This document shows positions 15,610 through 23,275 of a stretch of DNA of 36,371 bases, piece by piece (the stretch's first letter is position 1; each line of letters starts with the position of its first letter). The position numbers and the translations under genes were made by a program. This stretch comes from Arthrobacter sp. AQ5-05 (lineage in GTDB: Bacteria; Actinomycetota; Actinomycetes; Actinomycetales; Micrococcaceae), in contig NZ_QMKQ01000034.1 of assembly GCF_003287975.1 (NCBI RefSeq), positions 1-36,371 on the forward strand, given 5' to 3'. The notes below the pieces were generated by a model, which saw only the letters and a program-made list of their open reading frames with translations, did no database searches and was not told the origin of the DNA.

Positions 15610-16845
15610 TTAGGTGTACAGCGAGAGCGGGGCGTTGGTTCCGTGCAGGAAGTATTCCCCGACCTCGATCTTCTTGTAGTCCACCGGGTCATGCAGCGAG
15701 TGCGTGCGCACATTGCGCCAGAACAAATCCAGTCCCACGTCGTTCCTGGTCGAGCTGGCTCCGGTGACCTCGTAAATGCGGTTGGCCACCTCCAGGGCCA
15801 CCTCGGTGGCGACGACCTTGAGCTCGGCAATGGCCACGGCAATATCCCCTCTCTGTGCCGCATCGAGGGCGCCGGCGCGGCCCACCTCGGTGTCGAAGCG
15901 GCGGTTGAGCTTCTCGGCCAGGGCTCCCACGGCGGCGGTGCGTGACTTCAGCTCCCCGATGGTGCGCTGGAAGATCGGGTCCTGGGCGTAGCTGCCGGCC
16001 GCGGAAAGGAACCAGGAGTTCTTGCGCTCCAGCAAGATCCTGCGCCCGGCCGCCAATGCACCCTCGGCGATGCCGAGGTAGAAGTTCCCGAAGGCCAGCT
16101 GCAGCCCCGGAGTCAGCAGCGTGACGATGGGATCGGGCGTGATTTCGCCCAGCACGTCCTCGGGCACCACCAACACGTCGTGGTACTTCACCGAGCCCGA
16201 GGCCGAAAGCCGCTGGCCCAGGTGGTCCCAGTCCCCGAGCAGTTCCAGGCCCTCGCGGGTGCGTTCGAGCACGAAGGCGATGACCTTGCCGTCCTTTTCC
16301 CCGCCGGTCACCGCTGCATTGACGACGATCACGTCCCCCACGGAAGAACCGGTGGAGAAGCGCTTGAGCCCGTTGAGCCGATAGCCCCCGTCCACCGCGG
16401 TCAGGGAAAGGTCCGGGTCCACGGGGTTCACCGAGTCTCCCCAGAGCCAGCCTTCGGCGGCGCTGCGGGCGAACCAGCCTCCCTGGGCCGCGGGATCGGC
16501 GTAGAACGCGATGCTGGACTGGTTGGCGTAGTGGTAGGCCAGCAGCTGGGCGATCGAACCGTCGGCCGCGGCAATGATGCGCACCGCGGCGAAAGCCGAT
16601 TCCCAGTGTCCGCCTGCCCCGCCGAATTCGGCCGGGACCAGCAGGTTCAGCAGCCCCGAATCCCGCAGCAGGGCAACCTCGCTGAACGGGTCCTGGTTCG
16701 CGGCGTCCCGGGACAAAGCGTCAACGGCGAGGGCCTGGGCAACCGTGCGGGCGACGGATGCCCAGTGTTCAAGTTCGTTCTCGCCGGCGTTCCCGTTCCA
16801 AGGGGTGCGGGGAAGAGCGTCGGTGTCAATGGCGGTGGTGCTCAT
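15610..16845 (-). CDS. Acyl-CoA dehydrogenase-fold flavin monooxygenase, DszC/SfnB-like (first gene of pair)
   Basis: The 411-residue protein is a diverged paralogue of the next gene. It carries LLVPAEFGGAGGHWESAF near residue 70, LNGLKRFSTGSSVGDVIVV in the middle domain and a C-terminal EVTGASSTRNDVGLDLFWRNVRTHSLHDPVDYK signature used by the DszC/SfnB/SoxC family. The usual reaction is FMNH2-dependent oxygenation of an organosulfur substrate such as a sulfone. ATG 16845 is chosen because AAGGAG lies nine bases upstream; the open frame extends 24 codons further without family similarity. Tandem unlike copies suggest either two steps or a wider substrate range. The promoter should be in the 258-base gap after the marR gene. 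Confidence 0.8.
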   Translation of the reverse strand: MSTTAIDTDALPRTPWNGNAGENELEHWASVARTVAQALAVDALSRDAANQDPFSEVALLRDSGLLNLLVPAEFGGAGGHWESAFAAVRIIAAADGSIAQLLAYHYANQSSIAFYADPAAQGGWFARSAAEGWLWGDSVNPVDPDLSLTAVDGGYRLNGLKRFSTGSSVGDVIVVNAAVTGGEKDGKVIAFVLERTREGLELLGDWDHLGQRLSASGSVKYHDVLVVPEDVLGEITPDPIVTLLTPGLQLAFGNFYLGIAEGALAAGRRILLERKNSWFLSAAGSYAQDPIFQRTIGELKSRTAAVGALAEKLNRRFDTEVGRAGALDAAQRGDIAVAIAELKVVATEVALEVANRIYEVTGASSTRNDVGLDLFWRNVRTHSLHDPVDYKKIEVGEYFLHGTNAPLSLYT

Positions 16846-17103
16846 GCGGGTGGGCTCCTTCGAAGGTTCGCGTCGAATCAATGACTTGACTCTAGGAACC
16901 GGGAAGGGGGGGTGCACACCCGGCTCGTCACCGGCCGAAGCACGTTGTCATGCAGCGTCACCGCCGCCGCCGGAATGCCGCCGCGGGTGCCACGGGAAGT
17001 CACCGGGCGTCATCGAGCGGACATGCGGGGACACGGAACGTCACGGACTTTGCGCGGGGCTCGCCGGTGACGCGGCGGGATTCGGGATGGGTCGGGAAGC
17101 CGG
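16846..17103. other. Intergenic region upstream of the monooxygenase pair
   Basis: These 258 bases contain no supported gene. The core GTCAC or its variant GTCAT recurs in CGTCACCG, AGTCACCGG, CGTCATCG and CGTCACGG contexts, at roughly 16927, 16956, 17000, 17009 and 17040, with one copy reversed near 17066. The spacing is irregular. No SAM-type riboswitch could be recognised. Confidence 0.35.
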
Positions 17104-17550
17104 CTAGGCGTTGGGGCCGGGCGCGACCGCGGTGACCAGGTCCTGGAGCTCGGGAACCCGGGCGGCATTTTCCAGTGCTTCCCGGAGCACCGCGTCGTGG
17201 GTCGGGTGGGCCTGGGCGAGCAGTTGCTCCCCGGCTTCGGTGAGTTCGGTGTAGATCCCACGCCGGTCATCCATGCACAGGATGCGGGTCAGCAGTGCGC
17301 GGTCCTCGAGCCGGGTCACCAAGCGGGTGGTGGCACTGGAAGACAGCGCTGCGGCGCGGGCGAGCTGGGCCATGCGCATGTGCCACCCGTCCTGCCGGCT
17401 CAGGGCATCGAGCCCCGTGAACTCAACGACCGACAGGCCGTGCTTGGCCTGCAGGGCACGCTCCAGCTCACCTTCGATGAGGTTGTGCAGCGCGGCGAGC
17501 GTGCGCCAGCCCTGCGCACGGACCTGCACGGCGTCGTCCTTGATCCCCAT
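17104..17550 (-). CDS. MarR-family transcriptional repressor
   Basis: The 148-residue protein has the MarR winged-helix layout: an N-terminal dimer helix (GWRTLAALHNLIEGELERALQ), the recognition region RMAQLARAAALSSSATTRLVTRLEDRALLTR (about residues 60-90) and the wing DDRRGIYTELTEAGEQLL. It probably represses the divergent MFS gene until a small molecule binds. ATG 17550 is supported by GAGGAG nine bases upstream; the upstream open frame runs across the divergent promoter and is rejected. Two inverted repeats lie in the shared intergenic region. Its 3' side faces the monooxygenase genes on the same strand, but 258 bases separate them. Confidence 0.87.
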   Translation of the reverse strand: MGIKDDAVQVRAQGWRTLAALHNLIEGELERALQAKHGLSVVEFTGLDALSRQDGWHMRMAQLARAAALSSSATTRLVTRLEDRALLTRILCMDDRRGIYTELTEAGEQLLAQAHPTHDAVLREALENAARVPELQDLVTAVAPGPNA

Positions 17551-17574
17551 GGGTGATACTCCTCTTGTTTTCCA

Positions 17575-17587
17575 ACCCTTCAAGGGT
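17575..17587. promoter_or_regulatory. Inverted repeat ACCCTT-C-AAGGGT in the marR leader
   Basis: A perfect six-base inverted repeat with one central base lies 25-37 bases upstream of the marR start. It could be an autoregulatory site or a second repressor contact. A TAnnnT hexamer in the marR direction (TACCCT) overlaps it. Confidence 0.4.
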
Positions 17588-17630
17588 AGCACCTTGCGCC
17601 GATAAAACGCGTGTGCAATCATTGTGTCCG

Positions 17631-17656
17631 CAAGTAGTTGCAGACGCAACAACTTG
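17631..17656. promoter_or_regulatory. Probable MarR operator in the marR/MFS divergent region
   Basis: CAAGTAGTTGC (17631-17641) and GCAACAACTTG (17646-17656) form an 11-base inverted repeat with one mismatch and a four-base spacer. The length and symmetry suit a MarR dimer. It sits 55-80 bases before the MFS start and about 80-106 before the marR start, where it could control both promoters. Confidence 0.65.
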
Positions 17657-17710
17657 TGCAACGACATCCTCAGCACCACTCTTCCACCCACCACGCACCG
17701 AAGGTTCACC

Positions 17711-18904
17711 ATGCCCATAGCTCTCTACGCCCTTGCCCTGGGCGGTTTTGGAATCGGTCTGACCGAATTCGTCATCATGGGCCTGCTTCCCGAGGTTGCC
17801 GCGGATTTCGGGGTCACCGAAACCGTCGCCGGCTACCTCATCTCCGGCTACGCCCTCGCCGTGGCCATCGGCGCCATCATCCTCACCGCGCTGCTCAGCC
17901 GGCTGGACCGCAAGAAATCCCTGCTGCTCCTGATGCTGCTGTTCATCGTCGGAAACCTGCTCAGTGCCACCGGACCGAGCTACGAGCTGGTGATGGTCGG
18001 ACGGATCATTGCAGCACTGTGCCACGGCGCCTTCTTCGGCATCGGCTCGGTCCTCGCCGCCGACCTGGTGGCGCCCAACAAGCGCGCCGGGGCCATCGCC
18101 TTCATGTTTGCCGGACTGACCATCGCCAACGTGCTCGGCGTCCCCTTCGGCACGCTGCTGGGCCAAGCCACCGGCTGGCGCTCAACCTTCTGGGCCATCA
18201 CCGCCATCGGCATCATTGCCTTCATCGGCATCATGGTCCTGGTCCCGGGCAACCTGGCACGCGCCCCACACACCGGAGTCCTCGCCGAGTTCGGCATCTT
18301 CCGCAGCCCCCAGGTCTGGCTGTCGATGTTCGTGACCATCCTGGGCTATGGCGGCATGTTCGGCGCCTTCACCTACATCGCCTTCACGCTCACCGGTGTC
18401 AGCGGATTTGCCGCCTCCTCCGTTCCCTGGCTGCTGGTGCTCTTCGGCGTCGGCCTGTTCGTGGGCAACATCCTCGGGGGCCGCGCCGCGGACCGCAACC
18501 TGGCCGCGACGCTGATCACGGTGCTCGCTGCCCTGGTCATCGTCCTGGTCGCCTTCGCCTTGACTGCCGGCAACCAGATGGCCACCATCGTGGCCCTGCT
18601 GCTCATGGGCGGCATCGGTTTCGCCACGGTCCCGGGTTTGCAGATGCGCATCATGAACCACGCGGCCCACGCACCCACCCTTGTCTCGGGCGCAAACATC
18701 GCCGCGTTCAACGTGGGCAACGCGCTCGGCGCCTGGGTCGGCGGCCTGACCATCGCCGCGGGCCTTGGCTACACCTCCCCGCTGTGGGCCGGCGCGGGGA
18801 TCACCGTTGCCGGATTGGCGGTCATGCTCATCGCCACCCGCATGCCCGGCGGCGAACATGCCAAGACCAGGGTTTCCGAACGCGATTTCGCAAGCGTCGG
18901 CTGA
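17711..18904 (+). CDS. MFS efflux transporter (DHA1/AraJ-YdhP-like)
   Basis: The 397-residue protein has twelve predicted segments and the hallmark opening LALGGFGIGLTEFVIMGLLPEVAADFGV of the AraJ/YdhP/NepI branch. The motif between segments 2 and 3 is LSRLDRKKSLL and motif C-like glycines occur in the fifth segment. These proteins export sugars, nucleosides or drugs; the substrate is unknown here. ATG 17711 is preferred because family members begin with this MPIALYALALGGF sequence; the open frame extends 29 codons upstream across the operator. It is followed by an aldo/keto reductase 44 bases later, a common partner in stress-responsive efflux units. Regulation by the divergent MarR protein is inferred from layout and operator. 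Confidence 0.88.
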   Translation: MPIALYALALGGFGIGLTEFVIMGLLPEVAADFGVTETVAGYLISGYALAVAIGAIILTALLSRLDRKKSLLLLMLLFIVGNLLSATGPSYELVMVGRIIAALCHGAFFGIGSVLAADLVAPNKRAGAIAFMFAGLTIANVLGVPFGTLLGQATGWRSTFWAITAIGIIAFIGIMVLVPGNLARAPHTGVLAEFGIFRSPQVWLSMFVTILGYGGMFGAFTYIAFTLTGVSGFAASSVPWLLVLFGVGLFVGNILGGRAADRNLAATLITVLAALVIVLVAFALTAGNQMATIVALLLMGGIGFATVPGLQMRIMNHAAHAPTLVSGANIAAFNVGNALGAWVGGLTIAAGLGYTSPLWAGAGITVAGLAVMLIATRMPGGEHAKTRVSERDFASVG

Positions 18905-18948
18905 CCCCCTCCATTCTTCTTTCATCGCACAACCCAAGGACCACCACC

Positions 18949-19788
18949 ATGAACTCCGCAACAAACACCATCCCGGGCATCACCCTCAATGACGGAAGCC
19001 GCATGCCGCAGCTGGGCTACGGAGTCTTCCAGGTTCCCGACGAACAGACCACCACAGCGGTGTCCACGGCGCTGGAAGCCGGGTACCGCAGCATCGACAC
19101 CGCCGCCATCTACGGCAACGAGTCGGGGGTGGGCAGGGCGCTGGCCGCATCGGGACTGCCGCGCGAAGAACTCTTTGTCACCACCAAGCTCTGGCTGGCC
19201 GACCTGGGCAGGAATTCGACCCGTGACGGGCTGGCAGCAAGCCTGGACAAGCTGGGCCTGGACCACGTGGACCTGTACCTGATCCATTGGCCGGGCACCG
19301 ACACCGAGAAGTACCTCGAATCCTGGCAGGTGCTGGAGGAACTGCGCGCCGAGGGGCTGACGCGGTCCATCGGAGTCTCCAACTTCCTGCCTCAACAGCT
19401 TGAGCGCGTCATCGGGCTCGGCGGCACGGTGCCGGCTGTCAACCAGGTGGAGCTGCACCCGTTCCTGCAGAACCGCGAGACCGCCGCGGTGAACCGCGCC
19501 CACGGCATCGCGACCGAGGCCTGGAGCCCGCTGGCCCAGGGCGCCGTGCTCGATGACCCGGCGGTGCTGGCCGCCGCGCACGCCCACGGGGTGGGCGCGG
19601 CCCAGGTCATCCTGCGCTGGCATCTGCAGCAGGGCAACGTGGTGATCCCGAAGTCGGTCACGGCCTCGCGCATGGCCTCGAACCTGGACCTGTTCGGCTT
19701 CGAGCTGGACACCGTCCAGCTCGCGGCGCTCGACGCGCTGGATCGCGACGGCCGCACCGGCCCGTTCCCGGGAACGTTCAACGGCTAA
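18949..19788 (+). CDS. Aldo/keto reductase (2,5-diketo-gluconate reductase-like)
   Basis: The 279-residue TIM-barrel enzyme reduces aldehydes or ketones with NADPH in the cytoplasm. The catalytic tetrad is visible as D50, Y55, K80 and H113 (SIDTAAIYGNE, TTKLW, LIHWP). The substrate-binding GVSNF and the cofactor contacts IPKSV and N-terminal to the helix after ASRMASN are also present. Its length matches the AKR5 group. ATG 18949 follows AAGGA at eight bases. It is downstream of the MFS gene and probably in the same transcript, so MarR may control it as well, in a carbonyl-stress or xenobiotic response. Confidence 0.92.
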   Translation: MNSATNTIPGITLNDGSRMPQLGYGVFQVPDEQTTTAVSTALEAGYRSIDTAAIYGNESGVGRALAASGLPREELFVTTKLWLADLGRNSTRDGLAASLDKLGLDHVDLYLIHWPGTDTEKYLESWQVLEELRAEGLTRSIGVSNFLPQQLERVIGLGGTVPAVNQVELHPFLQNRETAAVNRAHGIATEAWSPLAQGAVLDDPAVLAAAHAHGVGAAQVILRWHLQQGNVVIPKSVTASRMASNLDLFGFELDTVQLAALDALDRDGRTGPFPGTFNG

Positions 19789-19866
19789 GTCCGCGCCCCA
19801 CCACCACCTCATGAAGCGGCCGGGGTCCGCACTGCCCTCGAACCCGAAAGAGGCGATGCTGGAAAC

Positions 19867-20190
19867 ATGGAACCACTCTTGTTGGTGATCCCCGGATGCC
19901 CGAATTCCGGATCTGCCAAGGAACTCTTTGACACCGCGCTCGAGCTCGAGGGCATCCGGGCTCCGGCCACGGTGCGCGAAATCCGCACCGAGCACGAGGC
20001 CCACCTGCACGGATTCCACGGTTCGCCGAGCTTCAGCGTCGACGGCACCGACCTCTTTGGGTCCGCCTCTGAACCGGCCGTGTCGTGCCGTGTCTACCGA
20101 ACCCCTGACCGGTTCGCGGGCCAGCCGACACTCGAGAACCTGCGGGGTGCCATCCGGGCATCGCTGCGGGCACCCGGGCCCACGGCCTAG
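19867..20190 (+). CDS. Small thioredoxin-fold protein with a single active-site cysteine
   Basis: The 107-residue protein starts with a beta strand followed by PGCPNSGSAKELFDTAL, where thioredoxins have CxxC. Only the first cysteine (C11) is present; the second position is serine. GSPSFSVDGTDLF carries the expected cis-proline region. The C-terminal SCRVYRTPDRFAGQPTLENLRGAI stretch recurs in actinobacterial thioredoxin-like proteins often annotated near mercury or redox genes. It may be a monothiol oxidoreductase or a glutaredoxin-like chaperone; the role is not known. It lies 78 bases after the aldo/keto reductase, so co-transcription is possible. Confidence 0.7.
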   Translation: MEPLLLVIPGCPNSGSAKELFDTALELEGIRAPATVREIRTEHEAHLHGFHGSPSFSVDGTDLFGSASEPAVSCRVYRTPDRFAGQPTLENLRGAIRASLRAPGPTA

Positions 20191-20210
20191 CCCGGCCGCG
20201 GGGCACCGCC

Positions 20211-20752
20211 ATGGATCAGGACCGGGCAGCCATCCTCGCCGGATACCGGCGCGCCGAGCAGCAGTTGCGGGCCAGGCTGGAACTTGCGGCCCCGGCCGAG
20301 TTGGAACGCCCCGGCACCGGCACCCGGTGGACCAACGAAGAGCTGCTTTTCCACATGGTCTTCGGCTACATGGTCGTACGTGCCCTGCTGCCGCTGGTCC
20401 GCGTCGTCGGCCGCCTGCCCCGTCCCTGGGGCAGGGCGTTTGCCGCTGCCCTGGATTCCGCCACCGTCCCCTTCGACCTCGTTGACTACTGGGGGTCCAG
20501 GGCCGCGGCACTTTTTACAACCGGCGCCGCATGGGCCGGAAGATGCATGGGACACTCGCGGCCCTGGGGCGGCGGCTCGAACGCTAAACCCCTGCCTCCC
20601 TGGCCGTTTCCATGCCGTTTCCGATCCGCCGGGCCCCGTTCTTCACCCGCGGCATGACCTTGCTCGAGGTGTACTCCTATCCCACGCTGCACTTCGACTT
20701 CCACGCCGCGCATCCGGATTTGCCTCCGCTGCCGCCAGCTGCTCCCGCCTGA
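20211..20752 (+). pseudogene. DinB/mycothiol-transferase-superfamily pseudogene (frameshift plus nonsense)
   Basis: The first part (MDQDRAAILAGYRRAEQQLRA onward to YWGSRAAALF) reads like an N-terminal DinB_2 four-helix domain with RWTNEELLFHMVFGYM. At a run of five T (20512-20516) the frame must shift to continue with YNRRRMGRKMHGTLAALGRRLER. That frame then meets TAA at 20585-20587 and resumes in frame with MPFPIRRAPFFTRGMTLLEVY and SYPTLHFDFHAAH to TGA 20750-20752. One missing T plus one stop codon therefore explain the break. The uninterrupted ancestor would be about 180 residues. Either decay or a sequence error at the T-run is possible, but the separate nonsense codon favours decay. Confidence 0.75.
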
Positions 20753-20787
20753 CCCGCCGCGGCTTCGGCATTCCCGGCGCACACGCG

Positions 20788-20833
20788 AAAGCCACCCGCA
20801 TTCACGTTGGGACGCGCGAATGCGGGTGGCTTT
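20788..20833. terminator. Bidirectional terminator hairpin
   Basis: AAAGCCACCCGCATTC (20788-20803) is exactly complementary to 20818-20833, a 16-base-pair stem with A-rich and T-rich flanks that act as a U-tract in both directions. It lies between the DinB-like pseudogene and the convergent MHS transporter gene. Confidence 0.82.
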
Positions 20834-20865
20834 GCTTCCAGGATCGTCCCGGGACGGCGGTGGAG

Positions 20866-22326
20866 CTATGCGTCGACGAGTTCCTTCTTGTCGTCGTCCG
20901 TGTCCCTGGTGCCCGGCGCCTGCGTGTCCGGGTTCTTCCCGGTCCAGGCGTGGCCCTGTTCGTTGTCCAGGTGCGTGGTCTTCTTGTTCTTCAGCGCGAA
21001 GATGTAGACCAGCAGCGAGATTCCGATGGCCACGGTGACGTAGGTGAAGAACAGATCCACGCGGTCGGCCTTCTGCAGCGCGGCGCCGATCAGCGGGACG
21101 GTTCCGCCGAAGAGCGAGTTGGCGATCGCGTAGCCCAGGCCCACGCCGAGGGCACGGATGGAGGCCGGGAACAGCTCGGCCTTCACCAGGGCATTGATCG
21201 AGGTGTAGCCACCGACAATGACCAGCCCGCCCATCATCAGCAGGAAGGCATAGACCGGGTTCTGGGTTCCGGCCAGCATCGACAGCAGCGGCCAGGTGAA
21301 GAGCACCCCGGTGATGCCGAACCAGAGCAGCAGCGGCTTGCGGCCGATCTTGTCCGAGATCATGCCGTAAACGGGCTGCAGCAGCATGAAGATGAACAGC
21401 GCCCAGAAGTTGATCAGCGAGGTCTGCGTCTTGGGGATGCCGGAGGTGTCATTCATGAACTTCAGGATGAAGTTGGTGTACGTGTAGAAGGCGACGGTGC
21501 CGCCCAGGGTGATGCCGATGCAGACCAGCAGCGGCTTCCAGTACTGGGTGAACAGCAGCTTCATCGTGCCCGGGCGTGCCTCGCCCGCGGCGAGTGGCTT
21601 GTTGGCCGCGGCAACCTGCTCCGCGGAAACCGTTTCCTCCATGGTGCGTCGCAGCCACAGGACCACCAGGGCGGCCACGCCGCCGATGGCAAACGGGATG
21701 CGCCAGCCCCACGCGGTGAGCGTCTCGTGGCTCATGGTGTTCTGCAGGATGACCAGCACCAGCAGGGCCAGCATCTGGCCGCCGATCAGGGTCACGTACT
21801 GGAAGGAGGAGAAGAACCCGCGGCGCTTGGAGGTCGCGGCCTCGGACATGTAGGTGGCGCTGGTGCCGTACTCCCCGCCCACCGAGAAGCCCTGCAACAG
21901 GCGCACGAAGACCAGCAGGACCATGGCCCACATGCCGATGGCTTCCTGGGTCGGCAGGATCGCGATGGCGAACGAGCCGGCGCTCATCATGGTCACCGAC
22001 AAGGTCAGCGCGGCCTTGCGGCCGTGGCGGTCGGCGTAGCGGCCGAAGAACCAGGCGCCCACCGGGCGCATCAGGAACGAGGTGGCGAAGACGGCCATGG
22101 CCTCCAGGCCGGCCTGCAGCTCGTTGGTCGAGTTGAAGAAGTGCGACTGGAAGTACGCGGCGAACACCGTGTAGACGTAGAGGTCGAACCACTCCACGAG
22201 GTTTCCGGCCGAGCCCTTGAGGATGTTGCTCACGGCCTTGCGGGTCGCGGCCGCCTCAATCGGGTCCTTGACGCGAGCGCCGCGGCGCGGCGCCTTCTTC
22301 GTGTTGTCCAGGGCGGCTTGGCCCAT
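20866..22326 (-). CDS. MHS-family MFS transporter (carboxylate/proton symporter, KgtP/CitA-like)
   Basis: The 486-residue protein belongs to the metabolite:H+ symporter family. GNLVEWFDLYVYTVFAAYF near residue 40 and GRYADRHGRKAAL between segments 2 and 3 are family hallmarks, as are FVRLLQGFSVGGEYGTSATYMSE and PASIRALGVGLGYAIANSLFGG. Likely substrates are di- or tricarboxylates such as 2-oxoglutarate or citrate. The C-terminal tail of about 40 residues is long and highly charged. ATG 22326 follows GAGGAGGAA. It is divergent from a response regulator-kinase-TAXI operon with a tandem-repeat site between them, which suggests the two-component system controls its expression. Confidence 0.9.
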   Translation of the reverse strand: MGQAALDNTKKAPRRGARVKDPIEAAATRKAVSNILKGSAGNLVEWFDLYVYTVFAAYFQSHFFNSTNELQAGLEAMAVFATSFLMRPVGAWFFGRYADRHGRKAALTLSVTMMSAGSFAIAILPTQEAIGMWAMVLLVFVRLLQGFSVGGEYGTSATYMSEAATSKRRGFFSSFQYVTLIGGQMLALLVLVILQNTMSHETLTAWGWRIPFAIGGVAALVVLWLRRTMEETVSAEQVAAANKPLAAGEARPGTMKLLFTQYWKPLLVCIGITLGGTVAFYTYTNFILKFMNDTSGIPKTQTSLINFWALFIFMLLQPVYGMISDKIGRKPLLLWFGITGVLFTWPLLSMLAGTQNPVYAFLLMMGGLVIVGGYTSINALVKAELFPASIRALGVGLGYAIANSLFGGTVPLIGAALQKADRVDLFFTYVTVAIGISLLVYIFALKNKKTTHLDNEQGHAWTGKNPDTQAPGTRDTDDDKKELVDA

Positions 22327-22421
22327 GGGTGTTCCTCCTCTTGCGTTGGCGGCCCCCACAATGCATCGAGGGCCTCAACCAAGGTAGTCGCGCCACGGGC
22401 GACAGCCAACGCGAAAGCCAA

Positions 22422-22440
22422 TTCCTAACGCTTCCTTAGG
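22422..22440. promoter_or_regulatory. Candidate OmpR-type response-regulator site in the divergent region
   Basis: TTCCTAA (22422-22428) and TTCCTTA (22432-22438) are direct repeats with a ten-base period, the usual pattern for tandem OmpR/KdpE-type dimers. CCTAA and TTAGG also make an inverted repeat (22424-22440). The site lies about 100 bases upstream of the MHS transporter start. Confidence 0.5.
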
Positions 22441-22606
22441 ACTCTCCGGCGGGTCCCGGGATGGTCGCCAGCGGCCGGGAATCCGATGACGGCACGGCGG
22501 GAACCGCGAAGAAATGGTAATCTCCAAGACGGGCGCGCCACGCACATGACGGGCCCTCAGCACAACTTTTTTACGCCACAATCCACAAAGCCAAGGGAAC
22601 CGGTCC

Positions 22607-23275
22607 ATGGACGTACTCATCGTTGAGGATGACGACTCCATGGCCGCGGCGCTCACCGCGGCGGTGTCTTCCACCGGGCACGGTGCCGCGCGGGTGGCCC
22701 GCGGAACCGACGCGCTGCTGCGGCACCGCGACTTCGACGTGATCCTGCTGGATCTGGGGCTGCCGGACATGGACGGGCTCGAGGTGCTGCGCAAGCTGCG
22801 CCAGGTCACCGACGTCCCCATCCTGATCCTCACCGCCCGCGACGACGAACGCTCCGTGGTCCTCGGGCTGCGCTCGGGCGCCGACGACTACCTGATCAAG
22901 CCGGTCAAGCTCGTGGAACTGCTCGCCCGCATCGAGGCCGTTACCCGGCGTGCGATGCCCGCTTCCGGACGAAAGGACTCCCTGATCCGTCTCGGGGAAC
23001 TGGCACTGGATACGGACCGGCGCGTGGTTCAGGTCAAGGGCGCGGAACTCGCGCTGACGCCTACCGAGTTCGATCTGCTGGCCCTGCTGGCGAAGAACGC
23101 CGGGTCGGTGGTGACCCGCGAACAGATCCTGGACACGCTGTGGGGAGACGCGTTCCTGGCCTCCTCGCGCTCGCTGGATGTGCACCTGACCGGGCTGCGC
23201 TCCAAGCTGGCGCTGCCCGGCTTCATCGTCAACGTCCGCGGCGTCGGGTACCGGATCGAAGCCGACCCGCAGTGA
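22607..23275 (+). CDS. OmpR/TctD-type response regulator
   Basis: The 222-residue protein has an N-terminal receiver with acidic E7-D10, phospho-acceptor D49 (ILLDLGLPDMDG), T76 and K98 (YLIKPV), and a C-terminal winged helix (LTPTEFDLLALLAKNAGSVVTREQILDTLWG, then VNVRGVGYRIE). It would activate or repress a small regulon in response to the kinase encoded next. ATG 22607 follows AAGGGA at nine bases. Its TGA overlaps the GTG start of the kinase. The layout resembles tricarboxylate-sensing TctDE systems. Confidence 0.92.
   Translation: MDVLIVEDDDSMAAALTAAVSSTGHGAARVARGTDALLRHRDFDVILLDLGLPDMDGLEVLRKLRQVTDVPILILTARDDERSVVLGLRSGADDYLIKPVKLVELLARIEAVTRRAMPASGRKDSLIRLGELALDTDRRVVQVKGAELALTPTEFDLLALLAKNAGSVVTREQILDTLWGDAFLASSRSLDVHLTGLRSKLALPGFIVNVRGVGYRIEADPQ

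Noticed and set aside
16846-17103. A SAM-type or other riboswitch upstream of the sulfur-type monooxygenases
   Set aside because: I could not find the conserved core of SAM-IV or another class; only short GTCAC-like repeats are present.
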